Notes: generated by a model not told the origin, from the letters alone. A stretch of DNA of 64,000 nt from Paenibacillus sp. BJ-4 (GCF_020404765.1 NZ_JAIVEM010000076.1:1-64000); one strand, 5' to 3'. Counted from the stretch's first letter, positions 26,415 to 34,841 are shown. Program-made: numbers and translations.

Positions 26415-27505
26415 TTAGCTATATGGAGCAGCTGGCACCCAAATATTTGGCAGTTCCGGACGACAGAATCGGGCTTCAGCTTGGTAGCCTGCAGAAGGAA
26501 ATCAAAAACATATTGATCGCTCTGGATGTCAATGACGAGGTTGTCGAAGAGGCGATCCGCGTAAAGGCTGACCTCATTATTGCCCATCATGCGATTATAT
26601 TCCGTCCACTTAAAGCCTTGAACACGGATCAGCCTGCGGGCAGATTGTATGAGAAGCTGATCAAGAATGACATTGCCGTCTATATTAGTCATACGAATCT
26701 GGATACGGCAGAGGATGGCATGAACGACTGGATGGCAGAAGCCTTGGGGATTCAAAGTGAAGGCTCGCTGGAAGATGTTCACACGGAGCAACTATTCAAG
26801 CTTGTCGTTTTCGTACCCAAAACACATCATCAAAAGGTATTGAACGCCGTGCTGGGTGCCGGAGCCGGACATATTGGCAATTATAGTCATTGCAGCTTTA
26901 ACATTGATGGCTACGGAACTTTCATGCCGGGTGAAGGGACACAGCCATTTTTGGGTGAGCCGGGCAAAATGGAACGTAGTACAGAGGTCCGGATTGAGAC
27001 TGTTGTACCGCAGGGTGTACGCAATAAAGTCGTGCAAGCCATGCTGAAGGCTCATCCTTATGAAGAGGTGGCTTATGACCTGTACCATATGGATTTGCAG
27101 GGCCGTACCTTTGGCTTGGGGAGGGTGGGCAAGCTTAAAGAAGCCCGCACGTTGCGCGAGTTTGTAGACGATGTGAAAAACGGATTTAACGTCGAGCATG
27201 TACGCGTGGTGGGCGACCTGAACCGAACGATCAAAAAAGCAGCCGTGCTGGGAGGCTCGGGTAGCCGATATGTGAATAAGTCGCTTTTTAAAGGAGCTGA
27301 CGTATTAGTCACGGGGGATATCGATTATCACACGGCACAGGATGCCCTGATGGCGGGTATCGCCATTATTGACCCTGGACATAATGCTGAGAAGATTATG
27401 AAGTCTAAAACGGCAGAATGGATGCGCAAACGGCTGGAAGAAGGCCGATACGCGACGGAAGTACATGTATCCCAGGTGAATACTGAACCTTTCCAATTCT
27501 TGTAA
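26390..27505 (+). CDS. yqfO: Nif3-like dinuclear metal-centre protein (YqfO)
   Basis: A 371-residue protein of the Nif3/GTP cyclohydrolase I type 2 family, forming toroidal hexamers with a two-metal site. Metal ligands appear in IIAHHAIIF, ISHTNLDTA and the late GDIDYHTAQDA with DPGHNAEKIM. The 130-residue middle insertion (about 130-235, KLVVFVPKTHHQKVLNAVLG) is the CutA-like domain found in the longer Gram-positive form. The function is uncertain; the conserved link to trmK suggests an RNA or nucleotide role, which is inference. Confidence 0.93.
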   Translation: MFAKGQTVISYMEQLAPKYLAVPDDRIGLQLGSLQKEIKNILIALDVNDEVVEEAIRVKADLIIAHHAIIFRPLKALNTDQPAGRLYEKLIKNDIAVYISHTNLDTAEDGMNDWMAEALGIQSEGSLEDVHTEQLFKLVVFVPKTHHQKVLNAVLGAGAGHIGNYSHCSFNIDGYGTFMPGEGTQPFLGEPGKMERSTEVRIETVVPQGVRNKVVQAMLKAHPYEEVAYDLYHMDLQGRTFGLGRVGKLKEARTLREFVDDVKNGFNVEHVRVVGDLNRTIKKAAVLGGSGSRYVNKSLFKGADVLVTGDIDYHTAQDALMAGIAIIDPGHNAEKIMKSKTAEWMRKRLEEGRYATEVHVSQVNTEPFQFL

Positions 27506-27569
27506 AGTCCTAACTTCTATGAGAAAATAAAGGTGTTTCATTACTTTTAGTTCATAGGGGAGAGGTTAC

Positions 27570-28136
27570 GTGCGAACTCTAATTGCTGATCCTGTGATTC
27601 ATGCCTATCCAGGGATGGTTGCTGTTGTTACTTCGTGCCACAATGGTATGAAAAATGTAATGGCCTCTGGCTGGCATACATATATCGGATCATCACCTGG
27701 CATGTATGGTATTTCGTTGCGGAAGGAAACGTATTCACATGGTCTGATTGAAAAAAGTGGGGGCTTCGGTGTTCAATTTTTGCCTGCCCACAGATCAGAA
27801 TTGATTCAGGCTGTAGGTACTTTTAGCGGTAGAGATATAGATAAGTTCCAGCATTTCGAGATTGCATATGAGGACGGAGTTACAGTGGACGTCCCTATAT
27901 TGCTGGATGCTTATCTTGCTTATGAATGCAAAGTGGTGGATATTCATACCTTTGGGGATCATGATTGGATTGTCGGTGAGATAAAGCAAGCTTACCGGGA
28001 TGATGAACTCTTTCTGGATGAAGGCACACCTGAATTTAGTAAGCTGCATATTCCGCTATACGTGGGTCGCTCTACTTATCTCGTGGCAGATAATACGTTG
28101 CAAAAGAAGGTACACCCGTTTTATTTGGACAAATAA
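27570..28136 (+). CDS. Flavin reductase-like (FMN-binding split barrel) protein
   Basis: A 188-residue protein of the flavin reductase-like/DIM6 family, which binds FMN and often reduces flavin with NAD(P)H. The pattern of PGMVAVVTSCHNG--NVMASGWHTYIGSSP and the YGISLRKETYSHGLI block match the FMN-binding part. The GTG at 27570 has an AGGGGAGAGG site. No partner oxygenase is adjacent, so the substrate is unknown. It is followed by the rnpB promoter without an obvious terminator. Confidence 0.85.
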   Translation: MRTLIADPVIHAYPGMVAVVTSCHNGMKNVMASGWHTYIGSSPGMYGISLRKETYSHGLIEKSGGFGVQFLPAHRSELIQAVGTFSGRDIDKFQHFEIAYEDGVTVDVPILLDAYLAYECKVVDIHTFGDHDWIVGEIKQAYRDDELFLDEGTPEFSKLHIPLYVGRSTYLVADNTLQKKVHPFYLDK

Positions 28137-28167
28137 AGGAATTTTCCTATTTTACAATAATTTCAGG

Positions 28168-28196
28168 TTGTATCGTGCGTACGTTCCCTGTATACT
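28168..28196 (+). promoter_or_regulatory. Promoter of rnpB
   Basis: TTGTAT (28168-28173) and TATACT (28191-28196) are separated by 17 bases and lie 15 bases before the first paired base of the RNA. Confidence 0.75.
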
Positions 28197-28210
28197 ATGT
28201 AATGTTGTTC

Positions 28211-28613
28211 GGAAAGTTTGACAGACAATCGCTGGCGGCGTGAGCCGCGAGAGGAAAGTCCGGGCTCCATAGGGCAGGATGCTGGATAACGTCCAGTCAG
28301 CGCGAGTTGAAGGATAGTGCCACAGAAATGGACCGCCGATGGCCGCTTGCGGCACAGGCAAGGATGGAACCGAGGTGTAAGAGACCCCGAGGAACGCTGG
28401 TGACTTCGTTCCTGGTAAACCCCATCTGGAGCAAGACCTAATGGGACACAGCTTCTTCGCGAAGCAGCCTTAGCCCGAGGTGTGTCTAGGTTGGTCGCTG
28501 GAGCCGGATAGCAATATTCGGCCTAGATAGATGATTGTCGCTTGTAGTGGGAGGGTAGTTCCCGTCTGTACCACGATAGCACAGAACCCGGCTTACGGAA
28601 AACTTTCCCCACT
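28211..28613 (+). ncRNA. rnpB: RNase P RNA, with A-type architecture
   Basis: The catalytic RNA of RNase P, which cuts the 5' leader from pre-tRNA. P1 pairs GGAAAGTT (28211-28218) with AACTTTCC (28601-28608). The P4 strands are GAGGAAAGTCCGGGCTCC (28250-28267) and ACAGAACCCGGCTTA (28581-28595). The CCATAGGGCAG after P4, ACCGCCGATGGCC (about 28332-28344) and GGTAAACCCCATCTGGAGCAAG (28414 onward) followed by a P16/P17-like segment match the Escherichia type and not Bacillus B-type RNA. That contrasts with the B-type usual in Bacilli. The ends are set by P1. Confidence 0.95.
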
Positions 28614-28810
28614 GCAACATTTTAAAATGCATGATTTTAACCTTTGTAATTGAACTGTTTGCATGAAAAACTTTTAATCCAAATGTATTTATTAAATGAT
28701 TAAAAAGGGTGAGTCATATTCCTGAGGGAATCATGATTTGTCCTTTTTTGTATACCATATCTACGCAGCGTGCGTGTATTTTTAGGTCTATTCATTTGTT
28801 ACATCTTTTG

Positions 28811-28861
28811 AAAACGGAATGAAGCCCCCAATATCATGTTGGGGGCTTCATTCCGTTTTTT
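28811..28861. terminator. Strong bidirectional terminator after rnpB
   Basis: A perfect 21-bp stem, from AAAACGGAATGAAGCCCCCAA (28811-28831) and its complement at 28839-28859, has a seven-base loop and T runs on both strands. It would stop read-through from rnpB and from the minus-strand aminotransferase gene. Confidence 0.92.
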
Positions 28862-28913
28862 ATCTACTCTCATTCCCTCTACCATAAAAACGTCCGGGGA
28901 TGAGGCACGTAGT

Positions 28914-29050
28914 CAACGTAGCGGGGGATTTGAATCTGGAGAAGCGCAGCGTTCGCCTTTGCTCCCGGATTTCGACCTTTGTTGGAACTTATATGATTAG
29001 GAATCCGGAGGCAACAGCGATCGTAAGATCAAATGATTCGCGAAGCGATC
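28914..29050 (+). repeat. Intergenic structured repeat element, copy B
   Basis: Second copy of the element at 16537-16672. It keeps GATTTGAATCTG and GATCGTAAGATCAAAT almost unchanged, with outer pairing ATTTGA (28928-28933) to TCAAAT (29029-29034). The long hairpin is TTGCTCCCGGATTTC (28959-28973) with GGAATCCGGAGGCAA (29000-29014). GATC-GTAA-GATC (29019-29030) forms a four-base-pair stem with a GNRA-type loop. The loop of the long hairpin differs completely from copy A, while the paired arms vary in a coordinated way. Confidence 0.7.
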
Positions 29051-29067
29051 TCACCGTGCCAACTTCA

Positions 29068-30288
29068 TCAGCGCACGCTTTTTTCCAATCTTTCCTCTGT
29101 ATACATCTTCAATGCCCGATCCAAACGGTCAACCGCTTCAGGAAGCAGGGAAGGATCAGTATGCGTAAAGTTGATCCGCATATGGTTGCTACCGCTCAGA
29201 TCAGCATAGAATACTTGTCCTGGCACAAATGCGACGCCTTCCTGAATAGCCAGTTCCAGCAAGCGATCGGAACGGAAGCCTTCCGGTAAAGTAACCCACA
29301 TAAACATGCCTCCAAGAGCATCATCCCACGTAATGTCTTCCCATTGACGTTCTTTCATCAGCGTTGTGAGGCGTAGCATACGAGAATGATATTCGTTGGA
29401 TACTGTACGAATATGTCCATCCAAATCAAAAAAGTCCAAGAGCTCATTTAAAGCACGTTGATCGATACTGCTGGAGTGCAGATCAGCAGATTGTTTGGCT
29501 TTTGAGACTTTATTGACAATCGCTTGATCAGCAATCAACCATCCAGAACGAACACCAGGAGCAACGGTTTTGGAGAATGTAGAGGTGTACATGACATGAC
29601 CGTCTCCGCCTTGCTGCTGGTTAATGGAGAAGAGGGATGGGAAGTTAAGGTTTTCGTCAAATTTGAGACGTCCGTAAGGATCATCCTCAAAAATCAAAGT
29701 TTCGTATTTACGGCATAGCTCAACAACGCCTGTTCTGCGTTCCATGCTCCATACACTGCCCGCCGGATTGGAGAAGGTTGGTATGACATACACGAATTTA
29801 GGCCGATGTTTCTTGAGCTTGGCTTCAAGATCATCTAATTGCATACCGTTGGAGTCTGTATTTACACTGATAATGTTGGCGCCATAGGACTTAAACACCT
29901 GAAGAGCTGCCAAATAAGTAGGGGACTCCACTAATACAGTATCCTGCGGATCAAGCAGCACACGCGAAACCAGATCGATAGTCTGCTGCGAACCCGTCGT
30001 CATGATGATGTTATCTCTGGTGACGGAGATGCCTTGGGATGCCATCATGGTTGTAAGACGTTCCCGTAGAGGAATGTATCCATCGGTTAGACCGTATTGA
30101 AGCGCGGTAGTACCGCCGAGACGGAATACCCGCTCATAGGCTTTAGCGACAGCTTCGAGGGGAAAAAAGGCATCGGCCGGAAGACCGCCAGCCAGAGATA
30201 ACACATCTGTTCCCTGTGTCAGCTTCAAAATGTCCCTAACGATGGACGAGCCCTGAGTACGAGCCATACCCGAAAATTTGTATTCCAA
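29068..30288 (-). CDS. PLP-dependent class I/II aminotransferase (2-aminoadipate/MocR-like branch)
   Basis: A 406-residue aminotransferase lacking any DNA-binding domain. The fold is full length: LSLAGGLPADAFFP at the N-terminus, TTGSQQTIDL near residue 100, FVYVIPTFSNPAGSVWS, EDDPYGRL, and the PLP lysine in YTSTFSKTVAPGVRSGW. This branch includes LysN-type enzymes acting on 2-oxoadipate or aromatic and branched-chain substrates; the exact substrate is unclear. An AGGAG abuts the ATG at 30297 but is nine bases from the TTG at 30288, so the TTG is preferred. Its upstream region has direct repeats suggestive of regulator binding. Confidence 0.9.
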   Translation of the reverse strand: MEYKFSGMARTQGSSIVRDILKLTQGTDVLSLAGGLPADAFFPLEAVAKAYERVFRLGGTTALQYGLTDGYIPLRERLTTMMASQGISVTRDNIIMTTGSQQTIDLVSRVLLDPQDTVLVESPTYLAALQVFKSYGANIISVNTDSNGMQLDDLEAKLKKHRPKFVYVIPTFSNPAGSVWSMERRTGVVELCRKYETLIFEDDPYGRLKFDENLNFPSLFSINQQQGGDGHVMYTSTFSKTVAPGVRSGWLIADQAIVNKVSKAKQSADLHSSSIDQRALNELLDFFDLDGHIRTVSNEYHSRMLRLTTLMKERQWEDITWDDALGGMFMWVTLPEGFRSDRLLELAIQEGVAFVPGQVFYADLSGSNHMRINFTHTDPSLLPEAVDRLDRALKMYTEERLEKSVR

Positions 30289-30349
30289 TCCAATCATCTC
30301 CTGTGTTCTACTGTACTATGAAATTTATTGTATTATAACAATAATGAAG

Positions 30350-30378
30350 TATAACAGTAAACGACTGAATATAACAGT
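30350..30378 (-). promoter_or_regulatory. Direct repeats upstream of the aminotransferase gene
   Basis: TATAACAGT occurs at 30350-30358 and again at 30370-30378 on the plus strand (ACTGTTATA on the coding strand), exactly 20 bases or two helical turns apart. A TATAAT -10 for the gene lies just downstream on the minus strand (around 30335), with no good -35, as expected of an activator-dependent promoter. Confidence 0.45.
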
Positions 30379-30477
30379 TGATTGGTCTAATTGAAAGCCG
30401 AAAAAATCCTGATCCCAAGAAAAAGATGAACGAAAAAGAGAGGATGAAAAACTGCAATGAGTGAACAGGATAAACGC

Positions 30478-30514
30478 ACCCGTAACCTTTCGCTTCGAAA
30501 GGCTGCGGGTTTTT
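30478..30514 (+). terminator. Plus-strand intrinsic terminator with no obvious gene before it
   Basis: Stem ACCCGTAACCTTTCG (30478-30492) pairs with CGAAAGGCTGCGGGT (30496-30510), followed by five T. Upstream to 30300 lies only the divergent aminotransferase promoter and a few very short frames. Apart from this terminator, the direct repeats and the marR promoter, the 345 bases between 30289 and 30633 hold nothing I recognise. Confidence 0.7.
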
Positions 30515-30565
30515 GTATGGGGAAAATTAGTGAAAGTACAAGTTCGCATTCCATATTTTCTCAAA

Positions 30566-30594
30566 TTGACTTTTTACCCGGACATCATTATTAT
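30566..30594 (+). promoter_or_regulatory. Promoter of the marR-ABC exporter operon
   Basis: TTGACT (30566-30571) and TATTAT (30589-30594) are 17 bases apart. The -10 overlaps the palindromic operator. Confidence 0.75.
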
Positions 30595-30611
30595 CTTATA
30601 GTATAAGATAA
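30591..30611 (+). promoter_or_regulatory. Palindromic operator, probably bound by the MarR regulator
   Basis: A perfect 21-base palindrome: TTATCTTATA (30591-30600), a central G and TATAAGATAA (30602-30611). It covers the end of the -10 and the start point, and lies 23 bases before the marR start codon. This is the usual form and place of a MarR autorepressor site; binding is inferred. Confidence 0.75.
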
Positions 30612-30633
30612 AAGCTAGAAGGTGTTGTGACCA

Positions 30634-31044
30634 TTGGATTATAAGACATTAGCGAAAGAACTATTCGAGTATATTATCAAAACGCACAAACCGTCATTAG
30701 AGGAGCGAGGGCACTACTCACGTGGTGAAATGGGAATTCTCATCTGTCTGAATTTCAATGAGGGCGGGGTTACCTCAGGCCACTTGAGCGAATACTTGTC
30801 CGTCAGTACGGGACGGGTAGCAACGGCGCTGAAGAGCCTGGAGAAGAAGGGTCTGGTTGTACGCCGTACCGATGTCACCGACAAACGTAAGGTGATCGTA
30901 TTCATTACGGATTCAGGCAAGCAATTTATGATTGACAAGTATAATGAAGGAATTGCATGGACCGAGAGCATTCTTCGCAAGTTGGACGAACAGGATGCCA
31001 AAGAATTCATCCGACTCATTAAGATTATTGTCTCTAAAAGCTGA
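30634..31044 (+). CDS. MarR-family transcriptional regulator
   Basis: A 136-residue dimeric winged-helix regulator. The DNA-binding core is about residues 35-100, with TSGHLSEYLSVSTGRVATALKSLEKKGLVVRR as recognition helix and wing entry and DKRKVIVFITDSGKQF as the wing. The start is TTG at 30634 behind GAAGGTG. The palindrome in its promoter and the downstream ABC exporter pair indicate ligand-relieved repression of a multidrug efflux operon, the common arrangement for this family. The inducer is unknown. Confidence 0.92.
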   Translation: MDYKTLAKELFEYIIKTHKPSLEERGHYSRGEMGILICLNFNEGGVTSGHLSEYLSVSTGRVATALKSLEKKGLVVRRTDVTDKRKVIVFITDSGKQFMIDKYNEGIAWTESILRKLDEQDAKEFIRLIKIIVSKS

Positions 31045-31123
31045 ATTTCTATGCAGGTCGCATGCAGGATGCATTAAATTGCACCAAACACCTAAGATTT
31101 TCAGATAAAAGGAGAGTACCCGA

Positions 31124-32887
31124 ATGCTGAAGATATTCAAATATCTCAAGAAAAATGAATGGATGCTTGTGCTTTGCAGCCTGGCTTTCATCGTTGTGCA
31201 GGTATGGCTTGATCTAAAGCTACCTGATTATATGGCGGAAATTACGACCAAGCTGCAAACGGAAGGAACGCCTATGTCGGAACTGCTGATTCCCGGCAGT
31301 TACATGCTGTTGTGTGCCGTCGGCAGTATGATTGCATCTATTATTGTCGGCTATTTCGCGGCGAAGGTGGCGGCAGGGCTGGCCATGCGTCTGCGTGCGA
31401 TGGTCTTTGATAAGACCTTATCCTTTTCGATGGAAGAGATGAACAGCTTTTCGACGGCAAGCCTCATCACCCGCTCTACGAACGATGTTACTCAGATTCA
31501 AACAGTGGTTGCGCTGGGGCTGCAGGTGATCATCAAGGCACCGATTCTGGCCGTGTGGGCCATTGTAAAGATTGCGGATAAAAACTGGCAGTGGACCGCT
31601 TCTACAGGAGCAGCCGTGGCTGTCCTGATCCTGATGCTGAGTGTCATTGTTATTTTCGCTCTCCCAAGCTTCCAGAGAATCCAGCGTCTCACTGATAATT
31701 TGAACAGGGTAACACGTGAGCATCTGACCGGACTTCGGGTGGTGCGTGCTTATAATGCAGATCAGTATCAGGAGGAGAAGTTTGAGCAGGCCAACGTCGA
31801 ATTGACGAATACAAACCTGTTTGCGAACCGGTTAATGGCAATGATTGGCCCGGGTATGACCTTTATTATGTCGGGTCTGAGTGTCTCTGTCTATTGGGTC
31901 GGGGCTTACCTGATTAACGGGGCGGCCGTGCCGGACCGTATTACGCTGTTCTCCAATATGGTCGTATTCTCCTCTTATGCGATGCAGGTGGTCATGGCCT
32001 TTATGATGGTAAGCATGATATTCATCCTGATGCCCCGCGCTTCGATTTCTGCCAAACGGATCATGGAGGTATTGAATACCGAATCCAGCATCGTTAACGG
32101 GCAGGAGATGGCTGGAGAAGAAGGCGTTAAGGGTCAGGTGGAATTCCGTAATGTCAGCTTCAAATATCCGGACGCGGAGGAGCCCGTGCTTCGCAACATT
32201 AGCTTTACGGCGAAACGGGGCGAGACGGTTGCCTTTATTGGCGCAACAGGCAGCGGCAAAACCAGCGTGATCAATCTGATTCCCCGTTTCTACGATGTGA
32301 CCGAGGGAGAGGTGCTCGTGGATGGTGTGAATGTCAGAAACTATAAGCAGCAGGCACTCCATAACAAAATTGGGTATGTCCCTCAGAGAGCCGTGCTTTT
32401 CAGCGGTACGGTGGCATCCAACGTTTCGTATGGCGATAACGGAAGAGCAGGAGCTTCGGAGAAACTCGTCAAAGCAGCCGTAGGGATTGCCCAAAGCACG
32501 GATTTTGTTGAAAGAATGGACGGTCAGTATCAGGGACGGATTTCACAAGGTGGAGCGAACGTGTCCGGTGGCCAAAAGCAGCGTCTGTCCATTGCGCGTG
32601 CCATCTACCGTCAGCCGGAGATTTATATCTTCGATGATTCCTTCTCGGCACTGGACTACAGAACAGACCGGATTTTACGCTCCGCTCTCAAAAAAGAAAC
32701 CGACCATGCTACGACACTCATTGTTGCTCAGCGCATAGGCACCATTAAAGACGCTGACCGGATTATCGTACTGGACCAGGGTGAGGTTGTAGGGAACGGC
32801 ACACATGAAGAGCTGATGGCGAACTGCAGCACCTATCAGGAGATCGCTTATTCGCAGCTTTCGAAGGAGGAACTCGTACATGGATAA
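31124..32887 (+). CDS. ABC exporter half-transporter, degenerate-site subunit
   Basis: A 587-residue fused membrane-ATPase half-transporter. Six membrane helices fill about residues 1-310 and the nucleotide-binding domain about 335-575. Walker A is GATGSGKTS and the signature is VSGGQKQR. After Walker B (IYIFDD) an Asp stands where the catalytic Glu normally is, so this subunit should contribute the non-hydrolytic site of a heterodimeric exporter such as BmrCD or LmrCD. The ATG at 31124 has AAAGGAG. It overlaps the next gene by eight bases, so the two subunits are made together. Confidence 0.92.
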   Translation: MLKIFKYLKKNEWMLVLCSLAFIVVQVWLDLKLPDYMAEITTKLQTEGTPMSELLIPGSYMLLCAVGSMIASIIVGYFAAKVAAGLAMRLRAMVFDKTLSFSMEEMNSFSTASLITRSTNDVTQIQTVVALGLQVIIKAPILAVWAIVKIADKNWQWTASTGAAVAVLILMLSVIVIFALPSFQRIQRLTDNLNRVTREHLTGLRVVRAYNADQYQEEKFEQANVELTNTNLFANRLMAMIGPGMTFIMSGLSVSVYWVGAYLINGAAVPDRITLFSNMVVFSSYAMQVVMAFMMVSMIFILMPRASISAKRIMEVLNTESSIVNGQEMAGEEGVKGQVEFRNVSFKYPDAEEPVLRNISFTAKRGETVAFIGATGSGKTSVINLIPRFYDVTEGEVLVDGVNVRNYKQQALHNKIGYVPQRAVLFSGTVASNVSYGDNGRAGASEKLVKAAVGIAQSTDFVERMDGQYQGRISQGGANVSGGQKQRLSIARAIYRQPEIYIFDDSFSALDYRTDRILRSALKKETDHATTLIVAQRIGTIKDADRIIVLDQGEVVGNGTHEELMANCSTYQEIAYSQLSKEELVHG

Positions 32888-34730
32888 GAATGAACACACC
32901 GTCGGCAGCCAGCATATGAAAGTGAAACAGCATGGTCCCATGGGTGGAGGTCCTGCGAGAGGGATGGGTGCTGGTGAAAAAGCGAATGATTTTAAAAAAA
33001 CCATCAGCCAGCTCTTATCCTACAGCAAGGCCTATGTGCCTATGATTATACTCGCTATGGTGCTGGCCCTAGTCGGTTCCGCCTTCAACGTGATTGGTCC
33101 GGATAAGCTCAGCGATATTGCCAACCTGATCCAGGAAGGAATCGTAACAGGGGTTGATGTGAGTGCTGTCCAGAAGATTGTTCTTGTTTTGGCGCTTTTG
33201 TATGGACTTGGTCTTATTTTTAACTATTTCCAAGGCTTCATTACGGCAACCGTGTCACAGCGTCTTACAAAGAAGATGCGGACAGAGCTGTCCCGAAAAA
33301 TCAATCATATGCCTTTGAAGTATTTTGACGCTACGAGCTACGGTAATGTGCTCAGCCGTGTGACCAACGATGTCGATACCATCGGACAAACGTTAAACAA
33401 CAGTCTCGGCACGCTTGTCAGCGCGCTAGCAACCTTCGTGGGCGCCTTGATTATGATGCTGTATACGAACTGGATCATGACCGTTACTGGGATTCTAGCT
33501 ACGCTGATCGGTTTTTCCTTGATGACCGTGATTATGAAGCATTCACAGAAATATTTTGTAGCACAGCAAGCGGAGCTTGGCCAGATCAACGGCCATATTG
33601 AAGAAACCTATGCCGGTCATAACGTAGTCAAGGTATATAACGGAGAAAAAGCAGCCAAGGAAGTGTTCCATGGCATTAACGGCCGCTTATATACAAATGC
33701 ATGGAAGTCCCAGTTCATGTCTGGTTTGATGATGCCGGTCATGATGTTCATCGGGAATTTCGGTTATGTTGCGGTCTGTGTCGTGGGCGCTTTGCTGGTA
33801 AACCAACATGCTATAACGCTCGGAACTATTGTGGCCTTCATGGTGTATATTCGTCTGTTTACACAGCCCTTGTCACAGCTGGCACAGGCCGCAACCAATC
33901 TGCAGTCGGCGGCTGCCGCCAGTGAACGTGTATTCGAATTTCTGGGTGAAGAAGAATTGGCGGATGAGAGCGGCAAGACCAAGAAGCTGGACAAAGCCAA
34001 AGGGAATGTCGAATTCAAACATGTCCGTTTCGGTTATCACGAAGACCGTATGATTATCAAAGACTTTTCCATGAAAGCTGAAGCCGGTCAGAAAATTGCC
34101 ATTGTTGGTCCGACAGGCGCCGGTAAAACGACGCTCGTGAATTTGCTCATGCGGTTCTATGAGCTGAACGGAGGGGAAATCTATATTGACGGAACTCCGA
34201 TCAGCCAATTAACACGTGAGAATATTCATGAATTATTCTGTATGGTGCTGCAGGATACCTGGCTGTTTGAAGGAACGATCCGTGAGAATATCGTCTTTTC
34301 CAAAGAGCATGTTACCGATGAACAGGTAAAAGCCGCATGTAAGGCAGTGGGGCTACATAGCTTCCTTAAGACACTGCCGCAGGGCTATGATACGGTGCTG
34401 GACGATAAAGCCAATCTCTCTGCCGGTCAAAAGCAATTGATTACCATTGCAAGAGCCATGATTGAAGATGCACCCATGCTCATTCTGGACGAGGCCACAA
34501 GCTCGGTCGATACGCGTACGGAATTGCTGATTCAACAAGCGATGGACCAGCTGACTGTAGGCAAAACCTCCTTTGTGATTGCCCACCGCCTCTCGACGAT
34601 CAAGAATGCCGATCTGATTCTGGTTATGAAGGACGGTGACATTATCGAAACGGGTAACCATAAGGAATTGCTGGCTAAAGGCGGCTTCTATGCCGATCTA
34701 TACAACAGTCAGTTTGAACATGCATCCTAA
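32880..34730 (+). CDS. ABC exporter half-transporter, catalytic subunit
   Basis: A 616-residue half-transporter with a 35-residue charged, Gly-rich N-terminal tail, six membrane helices (about 45-340) and an ATPase domain (about 370-610). Walker A is GPTGAGKTT, Walker B with the catalytic Glu is MLILDEATSSVD, and the signature is the variant LSAGQKQL. The intact Glu here complements the degenerate first subunit. Substrates are likely hydrophobic drugs or peptides, inferred from the MarR context. The ATG at 32880 has AAGGAGG within the preceding gene. Confidence 0.93.
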   Translation: MDKNEHTVGSQHMKVKQHGPMGGGPARGMGAGEKANDFKKTISQLLSYSKAYVPMIILAMVLALVGSAFNVIGPDKLSDIANLIQEGIVTGVDVSAVQKIVLVLALLYGLGLIFNYFQGFITATVSQRLTKKMRTELSRKINHMPLKYFDATSYGNVLSRVTNDVDTIGQTLNNSLGTLVSALATFVGALIMMLYTNWIMTVTGILATLIGFSLMTVIMKHSQKYFVAQQAELGQINGHIEETYAGHNVVKVYNGEKAAKEVFHGINGRLYTNAWKSQFMSGLMMPVMMFIGNFGYVAVCVVGALLVNQHAITLGTIVAFMVYIRLFTQPLSQLAQAATNLQSAAAASERVFEFLGEEELADESGKTKKLDKAKGNVEFKHVRFGYHEDRMIIKDFSMKAEAGQKIAIVGPTGAGKTTLVNLLMRFYELNGGEIYIDGTPISQLTRENIHELFCMVLQDTWLFEGTIRENIVFSKEHVTDEQVKAACKAVGLHSFLKTLPQGYDTVLDDKANLSAGQKQLITIARAMIEDAPMLILDEATSSVDTRTELLIQQAMDQLTVGKTSFVIAHRLSTIKNADLILVMKDGDIIETGNHKELLAKGGFYADLYNSQFEHAS

Positions 34731-34797
34731 AAATAACCAGTGCCTATTTGAAAAACAGGATAGTAGTCACTAATAGCATATCAGGGTAAAAGAAAGA

Positions 34798-34841
34798 CGT
34801 GTCTGGATGATCGCTGCGAAGGGCGATCCAGACACGTTTTT
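34798..34841 (+). terminator. Terminator of the marR-ABC operon
   Basis: Stem ACGTGTCTGGATGATCGC / GCGATCCAGACACGT with one bulge, followed by TTTT. Confidence 0.88.

Noticed and set aside
30437-30604. Small frames starting at the ATGs near 30427 and 30458
   Set aside because: They run into or past a strong terminator, have poor ribosome-site spacing and no recognisable product.
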